64,000 bases of DNA. It comes from Methanooceanicella nereidis (GTDB lineage Archaea; Halobacteriota; Methanocellia; Methanocellales; Methanocellaceae). Numbering within the stretch: position 1 is the stretch's first letter; each line of letters opens with the position of its first letter. Positions 46,394-54,123 of the stretch are shown here, piece after piece. The translations under genes and the position numbers were made by a program. The stretch covers positions 54,923 through 118,922 of the forward strand of contig NZ_PGCK01000012.1 of assembly GCF_021023085.1 (NCBI RefSeq), in the 5' to 3' direction. The notes under the pieces were generated by a model. The model did not search any database. It had not been told where the DNA came from and worked only from the letters and a program-made list of their open reading frames with translations.

Positions 46394-46537
46394 ATGACTA
46401 CGCTGGAGAAAAGACTGGAGGAATTCTGGGATGTACCTGAAAACAGGGGCCGTGTCCTCATGGTGCTCTGGTACAGCTCTCTGGGTATGCTAGTGCTCGG
46501 CTATCTGATAATGGCCTATCTGTTATTTGTGGAATGA
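46394..46537 (+). CDS. Small membrane protein at the end of the ATP synthase operon (AhaG-like)
   Basis: A 47-residue open frame begins 5 bases after the atpD stop: MTTLEKRLEEFWDVPENRGR, then one hydrophobic helix (VLMVLWYSSLGMLVLGYLIM) and the end AYLLFVE. Methanosarcina operons end with a small gene of unknown role, ahaG, after D. The position and single helix agree, but I have no alignment, so the name is an inference. CATGGTG-type context is weak: the start ATG has no strong Shine-Dalgarno sequence. It ends at a terminator hairpin, which supports it being the last gene of the operon. It is too short for many gene callers. Confidence 0.65.
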   Translation: MTTLEKRLEEFWDVPENRGRVLMVLWYSSLGMLVLGYLIMAYLLFVE

Positions 46538-46541
46538 AAAA

Positions 46542-46567
46542 GTTGGGGTTTTACTCCAACATTTTTT
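46542..46567 (+). terminator. Terminator of the ATP synthase operon
   Basis: GTTGG (46542-46546) pairs with CCAAC (46556-46560), and is followed by ATTTTTTAATTATTTT. It starts 4 bases after the small gene's stop. Stem plus T-run fits operon termination. Confidence 0.65.
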
Positions 46568-46742
46568 AATTATTTTACATTTGATCTTTTATTCTGTTTA
46601 ACCAATTGATATTCTGGTGAAATATCCCCTGTTAGTTCCTTTGTATTATCAGGTTCATTTACAGAAAAATGTCTTTTCTTTCACATAATGTAAGTTTTTA
46701 TTTGTAATCATTTTTTTATAGTTGTGAATCTAATATTTTAAT

Positions 46743-47744
46743 ATGTCCGGTTATCGCGCTTTTCCGCCAATTTCAACAGCGTTTGAGAAGACAAAGAAAA
46801 TACTGTTTGAGCCGTTCAACGTCATAACATGGATAAAACTGGCGATAATAGTGTTTTTTATTGGCTCTAGCGGAAGCCGCTTAAGCAATACCGGACAGTA
46901 CAGAACAGGCCCCTATGATGACTATTCAGGTATAGGGAGATCACTGTCAGATATATCATCAGATACTAACCTGATGATAGCCATAATCGCTTTAATATTG
47001 CTGGTCTTAATACTGGCTCTCGTATTGTTCTATTTACGAGGCGTTTTCTCATTCGTTTTCATCCGCGCACTTACCACATTTGACGTAAGGATATTGAAAC
47101 CATTCAGGGAGAATATGGGAAGAGGGTTTAAAATATTCCTTTTTAACCTGTTCATCGTCATCATTTCGATCGTTTTAGCGATCATACTGATAGGCATCAT
47201 GGTTTTCGCTATCGTTACAGCCGTTAACACCGGACTTGGCTCATTACCGGCTATACTTCTGGTATGGTTCCTTGCGTTCATAGCTTTATTCGCATTGCTT
47301 GCGCTTATCGTCCTCCTATTTTTGATGACGATCGTCGCAGGTTTTACCTATGATTTCGTAGCTCCCCTGATGTACTTTAAAGATATGGGAGTTATCGACG
47401 GATGGAAGTACCTCTGGAAGATAATAAAAAGCGCTCCGGACCAGTTCGTCGTATATGTGCTTACGAGATGGGCGCTTGAGTTCGTCGTTGGCATCCTGTT
47501 ATTTATCCTTATGCTGCCGATCATATTCCTGATGGTGGCAGTTGCGATATTGAGCGCTTTGGTCGCCGCGGCGCTATCGCAGGTATCAGTATATTTAATG
47601 ATGTTCTTCATCGGGCTGCTTATACTGGCAATACTGCTCGGCGTTTTGATACTGCTGTTCATATCGATGCCGGTGGCAGTTTACTTCAGGTATTATTCGC
47701 TTGATTTCCTAAAAGAAATGGACAATACTGCTGTAGTTTATTAA
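46743..47744 (+). CDS. Multi-pass membrane protein, unknown function
   Basis: A 333-residue integral membrane protein with about six helices (for example VITWIKLAIIVFFIG, LMIAIIALILLVLILALVLFY, LPAILLVWFLAFIALFALLAL, VGILLFILMLPIIFLMVAVAI). The N-terminus MSGYRAFPPISTAFEKTKKILFEPFNVITW and the layout recall archaeal families annotated as glycerophosphodiester phosphodiesterase membrane-domain or DUF4013-like proteins, but this is uncertain. It stands alone after the ATP synthase operon with an AT-rich promoter; the ATG at 46743 has no Shine-Dalgarno. It may share a fold with the shorter membrane protein at 50695-51468, which also opens its hydrophobic part after a LFSPF or LFEPF motif. Confidence 0.65.
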   Translation: MSGYRAFPPISTAFEKTKKILFEPFNVITWIKLAIIVFFIGSSGSRLSNTGQYRTGPYDDYSGIGRSLSDISSDTNLMIAIIALILLVLILALVLFYLRGVFSFVFIRALTTFDVRILKPFRENMGRGFKIFLFNLFIVIISIVLAIILIGIMVFAIVTAVNTGLGSLPAILLVWFLAFIALFALLALIVLLFLMTIVAGFTYDFVAPLMYFKDMGVIDGWKYLWKIIKSAPDQFVVYVLTRWALEFVVGILLFILMLPIIFLMVAVAILSALVAAALSQVSVYLMMFFIGLLILAILLGVLILLFISMPVAVYFRYYSLDFLKEMDNTAVVY

Positions 47745-48022
47745 ACATTTATTATGTTTTTTAATGCAGTTTTATCGTTTTTGATTTTAGTCATGTGCTA
47801 ATGGCCAGTAGTACTTTTTAATATTAGATCTAGCACTTGACATGAGAAGTGTCAGTTACATTTTGTTTGCTGACAGGAAAAAACTTAAAAGAAGTATGCT
47901 ATGTACATTAAACATAAAAATTACGGAAAAGGACACATAGAGTTTTGGTGTTATATTTTTACACTCTACACTCTAAGCATTATCCGGGATATAAACTCAA
48001 AACATGCACAGGAAATATATTC

Positions 48023-48175
48023 TTACTTTTCAAGTTTTTCCAGGTCCTTATGCTTGTAGATATCCATGCATCTGTGTGAGCAGAAACTCCTGCCCCCGTA
48101 CTTCTCAACCTTCTTACCCGCCAAAGGCTTTTTACAGGTTGCGCACTCTTTAGCTCCGAATAAGCCTCCGAACAT
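48023..48175 (-). CDS. Small zinc-finger protein of 50 residues
   Basis: A short frame on the minus strand encodes 50 residues: MFGGLFGAKECATCKKPLAG, then KKVEKYGGRSFCSHRCMDIY and a Lys/Glu-rich tail. The pattern C-x2-C-x(18)-C-x3-C with a His nearby looks like a small treble-clef or TRASH-like zinc site. GGTGAT lies 7 bases before the ATG at 48175; an upstream in-frame ATG (48190) is less likely. Such tiny zinc proteins are often nucleic-acid or metal-handling factors; function here is unknown. It is divergent from hisF with about 60 bases between. Confidence 0.62.
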   Translation of the reverse strand: MFGGLFGAKECATCKKPLAGKKVEKYGGRSFCSHRCMDIYKHKDLEKLEK

Positions 48176-48237
48176 ATGATGAATCACCATTAAATATATA
48201 GCACTATTAGAACATAAAACCGACGTGGTTAGTACTG

Positions 48238-49059
48238 ATGCTCACAAAAAGAATTATCCCGTGCCTTGATGTAACGTTCGGCCCAGGCGGAGGGTGTGTC
48301 GTAAAGGGCGTAGAGTTCGTCAACCTGCGTAACGCGGGCGACCCGGTGGAACTGGCTCGCCGCTATAACGAGCAGGGCGCCGATGAACTCGTGTTTTTGG
48401 ATATAACCGCTTCTCACGAGGGCAGGGCGACAATGATCGATGTCATTGAGCGGACCGCGAACGAAGTGTTCATACCGATGACCGTCGGCGGCGGAATAAA
48501 GACCATAGACGACATCCGAAATATTCTCCGCGCGGGCGCCGATAAGATCACTGTCAACACTACTGCAGTGAAGGACCCGCAGTTCATCAAGAAGTCATCC
48601 GACCTGTTCGGTTCCCAGTGTATCGTGACGGCCATTGACTGCAGGAGCAACACGAACATAGACGACCCTAAAGCCGTTAATATCCTGGAGAGAAAGGATG
48701 GCGTCCCCGTATGGTATGAGGTCGTCATCTACGGCGGCAGGACTCCTACGGGCATCGACGCGGTAGAGTGGGCAAAGACCGTAGAGGAACTCGGCAGCGG
48801 CGAGATAATGCTCACAAGCATGGACGCGGACGGCACAAAGGACGGATACGACATTCCCATAACCCGTGCGATATCCCGCGCTGTAAGGATACCGATCATT
48901 GCTTCGGGCGGTGCCGGCAACGTCGATCATATGTACGATGCTTTCGAGAAAGCAGAGGCAGACGCGGCGCTGGCTGCCAGCATTTTCCACTTCGGCGAAT
49001 ACACTATCGGCGAGGTCAAAGAGATATTAAGAGGGAGAGGCATCCCTGTAAGGCTGTGA
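48238..49059 (+). CDS. hisF: Imidazole glycerol phosphate synthase, cyclase subunit
   Basis: HisF takes ammonia from HisH and PRFAR to produce IGP and AICAR in histidine synthesis. It is a TIM barrel of 273 residues with the first catalytic Asp in [14 protein letters not shown], the second in [14 protein letters not shown], phosphate-binding [10 protein letters not shown], and the half-barrel repeat [11 protein letters not shown]. The TATA-like AAATATATA (48194-48202) and the ATG about 36 bases later suggest its own promoter. No hisH is adjacent. The MazG-like gene begins 4 bases after its stop, suggesting a shared transcript. Confidence 0.96.
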   Translation: MLTKRIIPCLDVTFGPGGGCVVKGVEFVNLRNAGDPVELARRYNEQGADELVFLDITASHEGRATMIDVIERTANEVFIPMTVGGGIKTIDDIRNILRAGADKITVNTTAVKDPQFIKKSSDLFGSQCIVTAIDCRSNTNIDDPKAVNILERKDGVPVWYEVVIYGGRTPTGIDAVEWAKTVEELGSGEIMLTSMDADGTKDGYDIPITRAISRAVRIPIIASGGAGNVDHMYDAFEKAEADAALAASIFHFGEYTIGEVKEILRGRGIPVRL

Positions 49060-49063
49060 GCAT

Positions 49064-49351
49064 ATGGAGATAAGCGAGTTCCAGCGGCTGATGAAAGACC
49101 TTTATTCCGAGAACGATAAGACCCGCGGCATGGAAAAGACCATGCTCTGGTTCTTCGAGGAAGTGGGCGAGCTCGCCGAGGCCTTGAGGAAAGAGGATAA
49201 AAGGGAGATAGAGCATGAGATGGCCGACGTGTTCGCATGGATGGTGTCAATTGCCAACATGCTTGATATAGACGTTGAAAAGGCATGCCTGTCAAAATAC
49301 CCGATGAAATGCCCCCGCTGCGGCCAGATACCCTGTACTTGCAATAAATAG
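49064..49351 (+). CDS. MazG-like nucleotide pyrophosphohydrolase with zinc tail
   Basis: A 95-residue MazG-type (all-alpha NTP pyrophosphohydrolase) protein. The metal-binding pattern E-E-x2-E is in LWFFEEVGELAEALR, and E-x2-D in EHEMADVFAWM. A tail CPRCGQIPCTCNK could bind zinc. Placement directly after hisF suggests it may act as the phosphoribosyl-ATP pyrophosphatase-like enzyme of the histidine pathway (HisE and MazG share the fold), or simply clean up nucleotides; neither is shown. Its start ATG overlaps the sequence right after the hisF stop (GAGCATATG). Confidence 0.8.
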   Translation: MEISEFQRLMKDLYSENDKTRGMEKTMLWFFEEVGELAEALRKEDKREIEHEMADVFAWMVSIANMLDIDVEKACLSKYPMKCPRCGQIPCTCNK

Positions 49352-49467
49352 GACATGCATTTTACAGGGATATAATTTAATTTTTGTTTTTATCGCTTAA
49401 TGCAATAGCCATTATTTTACTCTTCTGAATCTAATGCGGGTTTACTATTTTTCCATGTCATTGTAAA

Positions 49468-50652
49468 ATGTATATGATGAGGTCGAGATCAACTGCTGAT
49501 AGGGAGGGGTCGCTGGGCGTCTTAGACCTTGTAGGACTGGGAGTCGGCGGTACCATAGGTTCGGGTATATTCGTCGTACCGGCTGTCGCGGCACAGATGG
49601 CCGGACCAAGCTCTCTGCTTTCATGGGTATTATGCTCGATATCTTTCGGGGCAGTGTTAGCGTGCCTTACACTGTTATCGACAAAATACGCTATCAGCGG
49701 CGCGTTTTATACATTATTCTTTAAGGCCTTTGACAGGCGCCTTGCAAGGCTCATCATTCTCGACTATGTGATATCCGGCATTTTTGGCATGGCTACGATA
49801 GCAGCTGCGATAGGGGAGAACGTGTCTGTCTCATTTATCAATGAAAATATATTTCTTATAGGCATTATCATCCTGTTCGGTCTCATAAATCTCCTGGGTA
49901 TTGTCATCTCCGCATGGGTCGAGGATGTATTGACCGCTTTGAAGATATTGCCGCTGATACTTGTTTCAATATTGCTGCTGCCTTTTATCGATACGGGGAA
50001 TTTTACTCCGTTCGCGCCTGCAGGCAACCTTGCTTTTCTCGGCAGCGCCGTCATAGTATACTGGTGTTATACAGGTTTCGAGGTATCTGCGATACCGTCC
50101 GGGTCAGTAAAAGACCCGAAGAAAAACGTCCCGTTATCTCTTATGCTTGTCTTTATCATAGTCACGCTGATATACTTCATCGTAAACTTCGTGCTGATAG
50201 GCAGCGCCGGCGCGGAGTCTGTCGCGTCGACATATTACCCCTTATCTTACGTGATGGAACGATTTTACGCAGGATCCGGTATATTTGTTCTCGCCATAGC
50301 TCTTATCGCAATGCTCTCAGCCCTTAACGCTTATCTGCTCGGGACTGCGACAGTGTTGAAAAGTTTCGCGGCCGGTATAGGATCTTACTTATCAAAAGAA
50401 AGTAATAACGGAGTCCCTTATTACGCCATAATAACATGTACCGCTTTGGGTGCCGGGCTTATTTTTTTCTCAAACTATTTCGTACTTCTTGCCAGCATAT
50501 CTGTCATCATGACCTTGATACCTTACATCTTTTTGTGCTGGGCCGCATTCAGGACATTTAAAGGGCCGGGAATAAGGATAATAGCAATTATAGGAATTCT
50601 TTCCAGTATCGCTGTTCTTGTATTTTCCTTTTTGGTCCCGTCATTGCCTTGA
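49468..50652 (+). CDS. APC-family amino-acid permease
   Basis: A 394-residue transporter of the amino acid-polyamine-organocation superfamily with about 12 membrane helices. Helix 1 has the unwound substrate motif VGLGVGGTIGSGIFVVPAVA (GxG near IGSGIF), typical of APC carriers. Others are helix 6 VIVYWCYTGFEVSAIPSG. It probably carries an amino acid or related amine with H+ or Na+; the substrate cannot be predicted. An in-frame ATG two codons downstream (49474) is an alternative start. It appears to be a single-gene unit. Confidence 0.88.
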   Translation: MYMMRSRSTADREGSLGVLDLVGLGVGGTIGSGIFVVPAVAAQMAGPSSLLSWVLCSISFGAVLACLTLLSTKYAISGAFYTLFFKAFDRRLARLIILDYVISGIFGMATIAAAIGENVSVSFINENIFLIGIIILFGLINLLGIVISAWVEDVLTALKILPLILVSILLLPFIDTGNFTPFAPAGNLAFLGSAVIVYWCYTGFEVSAIPSGSVKDPKKNVPLSLMLVFIIVTLIYFIVNFVLIGSAGAESVASTYYPLSYVMERFYAGSGIFVLAIALIAMLSALNAYLLGTATVLKSFAAGIGSYLSKESNNGVPYYAIITCTALGAGLIFFSNYFVLLASISVIMTLIPYIFLCWAAFRTFKGPGIRIIAIIGILSSIAVLVFSFLVPSLP

Positions 50653-50694
50653 GGATCTATAATTTTTCAACACTCTATATCGTCTTTGACCATC

Positions 50695-51468
50695 ATGTTT
50701 TTAAAATCCCGGAACTATTCAGATACAATGTCCGATTCGATGGCTTCCAGGGCTGTAAAGAATACGAGTAAAAGTATTAAGGAGCTTCTATTCTCGCCGT
50801 TTGATATTATCTTTTTACTTCGGGCTTACTTTGTAACGTCCCTGAGACTGAAAAGCGACGACGGCAGGATATTAGAGATGCAGAGGCTAAAGCCGTTCTA
50901 TCGCGGCACAAGACTGCTGACCGGGATGGGGCTGATACTTATCGCGGCCGCTTTCTTGCTTCCGTTCAGCGTGATCTTTGTCGGCATGGATGGTTTCTGG
51001 AAACTCCTTATCGCATACATGGCCGTATTTTTCATCTTCTCTATCGCAGGGATAGTCCTCGAAGCGGCGCTGGACGCCGTATTCGCTTTAATGTATGTGC
51101 ACAAGTTTTCTTTTACTACGGCCGTAAGCAAATTCATTAATTATACGAGATCCAACCCGGGCGATTCTGTAAAATATATGGGCGTTAAACTCCTGCTGGA
51201 CATCTCGTTCATGACAGTGATATTAGGGCTTTTCATGCCGATGATGATAGAAGCGATAATAGTGATGCTAAAGATCACTGCAGAAGTACAGGCAGGGACC
51301 GCGGATGTCGGATCAATTGCCTTTTCAGGACTGGCGATAGTCACGATCCTTGGCGCGCTGGCTTTCCTATCCTCAATGATATTGTCGGTGCCTATATCGG
51401 CATTTTACGGGTACTATACGGAAAATGCCGTGAAAGATATGATGCCGATTATTATTAGAAAGTGTTAA
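50695..51468 (+). CDS. Membrane protein of unknown function
   Basis: A protein of about 257 residues with perhaps four to five hydrophobic segments (GMGLILIAAAFLLPFSVIF, LLIAYMAVFFIFSIAGIVLEA, LLLDISFMTVILGLFMPMMI, ALAFLSSMILSVPISAFYGYY). It begins MFLKSRNYSDTMSDSM; a TTG three codons upstream or the ATG about 11 codons later are alternatives. The motif KELLFSPFDIIFLL before the first helix resembles LFEPFNVITW in the protein at 46743, suggesting distant relation. The 3' end overlaps the convergent tmk gene by 4 bases. Confidence 0.6.
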   Translation: MFLKSRNYSDTMSDSMASRAVKNTSKSIKELLFSPFDIIFLLRAYFVTSLRLKSDDGRILEMQRLKPFYRGTRLLTGMGLILIAAAFLLPFSVIFVGMDGFWKLLIAYMAVFFIFSIAGIVLEAALDAVFALMYVHKFSFTTAVSKFINYTRSNPGDSVKYMGVKLLLDISFMTVILGLFMPMMIEAIIVMLKITAEVQAGTADVGSIAFSGLAIVTILGALAFLSSMILSVPISAFYGYYTENAVKDMMPIIIRKC

Positions 51469-52088
51469 GGGGATAGCTCAGGTAATTTATTTTTTATCGT
51501 ATCTACGATCTTCCCGTGTACCTCGTCAGGTTTCCCTGATGCATCTATGACCGCAGCGTTAGGCTTTTCTCCTATCTTTAAAAAGATCTCCCTGACCTTG
51601 ATCAGGTAGTTCTCGCTTTCGAAATGATCTAAAGCGCTTTTCCTGTTATTAACTATCCTTGAGATGCTGTTCTTTGGATCGATGTCCAGCACGATAATGA
51701 GGTCGGGCACCGGCGAGAACTTTTCATTCTCCTCCCTTATCTTTTCCGGATTCAGCCCTTTTGCCCCCTGGTATGCCATATTTGACTGATAATACCTGTC
51801 CATTATCACGACATCCCCTGATCTAAGCGCCGGAAGGATATTTTTCTCGACGTCCTCTTTACGGTCCAGCATGAACAGCCTCAGCTCTTCTTCCGGCCCG
51901 GGAAGCATATGTTCGGCCGCAAGCCTGTATATCTCTTTGCCGTACTGTCCCTGTGTCGGCTCTTTAAGATGTGCGACATTATGCCCCTCTTTTTCGAGCC
52001 ATTCCTTTAGCATTTTTACCTGGGTTGACTTTCCTGCGCCGTCAATGCCTTCGATGCTGATCAAGTATCCTCTTATAGACCGGGTCAT
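51465..52088 (-). CDS. tmk: Thymidylate kinase
   Basis: Tmk phosphorylates dTMP to dTDP for DNA synthesis. The P-loop is SIEGIDGAGKSTQVKML; the DRY-type motif is VIMDRYYQSNMAYQGAKGL; the lid region lies around residues 135-160 (NSISRIVNNRKSALDHFESE), and VLDIDPKNS follows the fold. 207 residues fit. The gene converges with the membrane protein at 50695, with a 4-base overlap at 51465-51468. Start ATG at 52088 without a strong Shine-Dalgarno. Confidence 0.95.
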   Translation of the reverse strand: MTRSIRGYLISIEGIDGAGKSTQVKMLKEWLEKEGHNVAHLKEPTQGQYGKEIYRLAAEHMLPGPEEELRLFMLDRKEDVEKNILPALRSGDVVIMDRYYQSNMAYQGAKGLNPEKIREENEKFSPVPDLIIVLDIDPKNSISRIVNNRKSALDHFESENYLIKVREIFLKIGEKPNAAVIDASGKPDEVHGKIVDTIKNKLPELSP

Positions 52089-52197
52089 CCCATCTTCATT
52101 GACCTGATAAACTATAAAGGCATCTCTCCTAACTTATATTCATTATAATGAAAAAATATATCTATTAAATGCTTCATTATTAACAATAGAAATAATT

Positions 52198-52572
52198 ATG
52201 ACGGTAACGCTTTTTTGGAAACTTGCAGGATCTGCTATCATTATGACCGGATCGTTCATGGCTGTTTTTATCGATCCCGTTTATCCGCATAACAATAATG
52301 TCCATTTGATAAGCTATGTGGCCGGAATGGCCATGATAATAGGCACGTTCTCGCTTTGTTCTGCGATAAACAAGACATTCCTGCGTTCCGGGGGCCGCAT
52401 GTCTTTCAAAATTATGCATATCTCCTTTCTATCATGCTGCTCAACAGGCTTTGCATTGATCCTTTCCGTGCATCTCTCTTTAAATTTTTATCCGGTGTTC
52501 ATTATCTCGCTTTTACTGTTATTGATCTCGGGGCTTTCCACGCTATCTTTTCATTCTAAGGCGGGTGATTGA
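52198..52572 (+). CDS. Four-helix membrane protein, unknown
   Basis: A 124-residue integral membrane protein with about four helices (WKLAGSAIIMTGSFMAVFI, VAGMAMIIGTFSLCSA, ISFLSCCSTGFALILSV, VFIISLLLLLISGLSTLSF). I do not recognise a family. It is first in a compact set of three genes with overlapping ends, which suggests one operon and one function for the three products. No Shine-Dalgarno precedes the ATG and the upstream region is AT-rich, so it may be leaderless. Confidence 0.6.
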   Translation: MTVTLFWKLAGSAIIMTGSFMAVFIDPVYPHNNNVHLISYVAGMAMIIGTFSLCSAINKTFLRSGGRMSFKIMHISFLSCCSTGFALILSVHLSLNFYPVFIISLLLLLISGLSTLSFHSKAGD

Positions 52573-52573
52573 C

Positions 52574-52867
52574 TTGGTAAGTCTGGTGGAAATGATCATA
52601 CCCGTATTAGCATTATCCTGCATACTTGTCTTCTATCGAAATTACCAGCATACTGGCAACAATATTTTCAAGTATTTTCTCTTATCGGTCACTTTTCTAT
52701 CAATACCTGCGATGTTACCTGTTTTATCGATATTCTATCCTCTATCCGAAATGTTAAGTTACACCATTTTATGCATGAGCATGATCTTATGCGGCGCTTC
52801 GATGTTCGCAGCTTCGGAGTGGATCAGGTATGTTTTTCAAGGAGCGGGGGAAGATGACATCCTATAA
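52574..52867 (+). CDS. Three-helix membrane protein, unknown
   Basis: A hydrophobic protein of about 97-100 residues with three helices (VEMIIPVLALSCILVFYR, FKYFLLSVTFLSIPAMLPVLSIF, MLSYTILCMSMILCGASMF). The start is uncertain: GTG at 52565 overlaps the previous stop, while TTG at 52574 has GGTGAT four bases upstream and is preferred. It is the middle gene of the set at 52198-53243. It might form a complex with the upstream membrane protein. Confidence 0.55.
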   Translation: MVSLVEMIIPVLALSCILVFYRNYQHTGNNIFKYFLLSVTFLSIPAMLPVLSIFYPLSEMLSYTILCMSMILCGASMFAASEWIRYVFQGAGEDDIL

Positions 52868-53243
52868 AATGATCGTCGAGTCGGTAAGGTCTATAGACGG
52901 ATATGCCGGCATGGCAATATATAATGGCGCAGAAGAAATTTTTATCGAAGGCATGCCACCTGAACTTGTCTTGGGCATGATGCGCCTGTATGGTGATATT
53001 CCAGGTGTCATGAAAGGCACTTTGAATAAAATGTCTGCCTACATTAAGGGATACTCTATACATGTGTCATGTGTCGACGGCTTGTTAATACTCGTTCGAG
53101 TATCCGGCATGGATAATGATATACCGGGGATAGCTCCCTGTGAAGCGGATTTTATCGACCCGGAGCCTCTGCCTGCGCTGCCATCCCGGGAAAAGGCTGC
53201 TATGGAAGCTGAAGAGTTACTGAAAAAGCTTAAAATGATATAA
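52854..53243 (+). CDS. Small roadblock/LC7-like protein
   Basis: A 129-residue soluble protein. The N-terminal ~85 residues (MIVESVRSIDGYAGMAIYNG, ELVLGMMRLYGDIPGVMKGT, SIHVSCVDGLLILVRVSG) have the helix-strand-strand-helix-strand layout of roadblock/LC7 domains, which are small dimeric regulators of GTPases or motility-like assemblies. The C-terminus is Pro/Glu-rich, then a helix (EKAAMEAEELLKKLKMI). The ATG at 52854 is chosen because GGAGCGGGGG precedes it. It overlaps the previous gene by 14 bases. The family call is tentative. Confidence 0.55.
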   Translation: MTSYKMIVESVRSIDGYAGMAIYNGAEEIFIEGMPPELVLGMMRLYGDIPGVMKGTLNKMSAYIKGYSIHVSCVDGLLILVRVSGMDNDIPGIAPCEADFIDPEPLPALPSREKAAMEAEELLKKLKMI

Positions 53244-53411
53244 TGCCCGGATCTTGTATTATTGATCTATGTAAACTATTTATACTCCTTCGACCATTTA
53301 TGCTTCCCACCATAACTTACAATAAACAATACTTTTCGCTCTTTAATGCCCTTTTTTGAGCATCATTGTTTTATTCCATTAAAAAGTAAATTTTTGTAAT
53401 TTCTGAATTTT

Positions 53412-53449
53412 CAAAAAATTTAAATACTTGTCAGGTATCTAAGCAATAG
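53412..53449 (+). promoter_or_regulatory. Promoter of the regulator-ferredoxin-reductase operon
   Basis: A TATA-like AAATTTAAATAC (about 53413-53424) lies about 26 bases before the ATG at 53450, with no Shine-Dalgarno, so the transcript may be leaderless. ATAC-N7-GTAT overlaps the downstream part and could allow control by the regulator itself, though the arms are short. Confidence 0.4.
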
Positions 53450-53947
53450 ATGACCAAAACGTACTCTGACATACTCAAGGAAAGAGATGCTATACTAAGC
53501 ACTTTCGAGGCGTTGTTCAAGGTCCGTGGTCTCGGGCCCCTGCACGGCAGGGTGTTCGGAGCCATCATGCTCTCAGTGGATGCGCTGACACAGGATGAGA
53601 TCGGCGAATTCACGGGATATTCGGTACCGGCAGTCAGCTCGGCACTGGATGACCTTGTCAGGGTAGGTCTTGTCTACAAGCAAAAGAGGCAGGATAGCCG
53701 GAAAAACTATTATTCTAGCAAAGCAGACCTTGACGAGATCATGAAAATGATCCTGAAGACTATACACGACGACTATGTAATGGTGGTCCTGAACAGGCTG
53801 GAGACCAGCAAGAATAACATGGCCGCCATTGACGAGCCTTTCGCACAGGGGCACATCGAGATAGTGCAGAACTACGAGAAAGAGCTCAGAGATTTAGAAT
53901 TATATCTTAAAAGATTATTGGAAGTCCCACTGGAGGAAAAAAAGTGA
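53450..53947 (+). CDS. MarR/GbsR-like transcriptional regulator
   Basis: A 165-residue DNA-binding regulator. The N-terminal winged helix-turn-helix (about 30-95) reads LGPLHGRVFGAIMLSVDALTQDEIGEFTGYSVPAVSSALDDLVRVGLVY, the pattern of GbsR/MarR proteins that control membrane and osmolyte genes. A helical dimerisation part follows (MKMILKTIHDDYVMVVLNRLE). It overlaps the ferredoxin start by 4 bases (GTGA) and heads the operon with the ferredoxin and geranylgeranyl reductase, so it likely controls its own operon and lipid saturation, which is inference. Confidence 0.85.
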   Translation: MTKTYSDILKERDAILSTFEALFKVRGLGPLHGRVFGAIMLSVDALTQDEIGEFTGYSVPAVSSALDDLVRVGLVYKQKRQDSRKNYYSSKADLDEIMKMILKTIHDDYVMVVLNRLETSKNNMAAIDEPFAQGHIEIVQNYEKELRDLELYLKRLLEVPLEEKK

Positions 53948-54123
53948 TAACCGTTAACAGATTCAAGTGCGGTTACTGCGGGGCATGCGTAAGCGTGTGC
54001 CCGAAGAACGCCATTGACCTGGTAGAGACGTTCATCGAGATCGATGAGAACTGCAGCAACTGCAGCATATGTACGAAGATTTGCCCGATGGGCGCGCTGG
54101 AGCTGGTGGAAGATGAAGAGTGA
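53944..54123 (+). CDS. Small 2[4Fe-4S] ferredoxin beside the lipid reductase
   Basis: A 59-residue frame starting with GTG at 53944, overlapping the regulator stop (GTGA). It has two full 4Fe-4S motifs: CGYCGACVSVCPK (C-x2-C-x2-C-x3-C-P) and CSNCSICTKICPM. The end overlaps the next gene by 11 bases. In Methanosarcina acetivorans a ferredoxin encoded next to geranylgeranyl reductase was shown to be needed for full saturation of archaeal lipids in E. coli, and this arrangement is the same, so it is the probable electron donor. It is under 60 codons and easily missed by gene callers. Confidence 0.88.
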   Translation: MITVNRFKCGYCGACVSVCPKNAIDLVETFIEIDENCSNCSICTKICPMGALELVEDEE

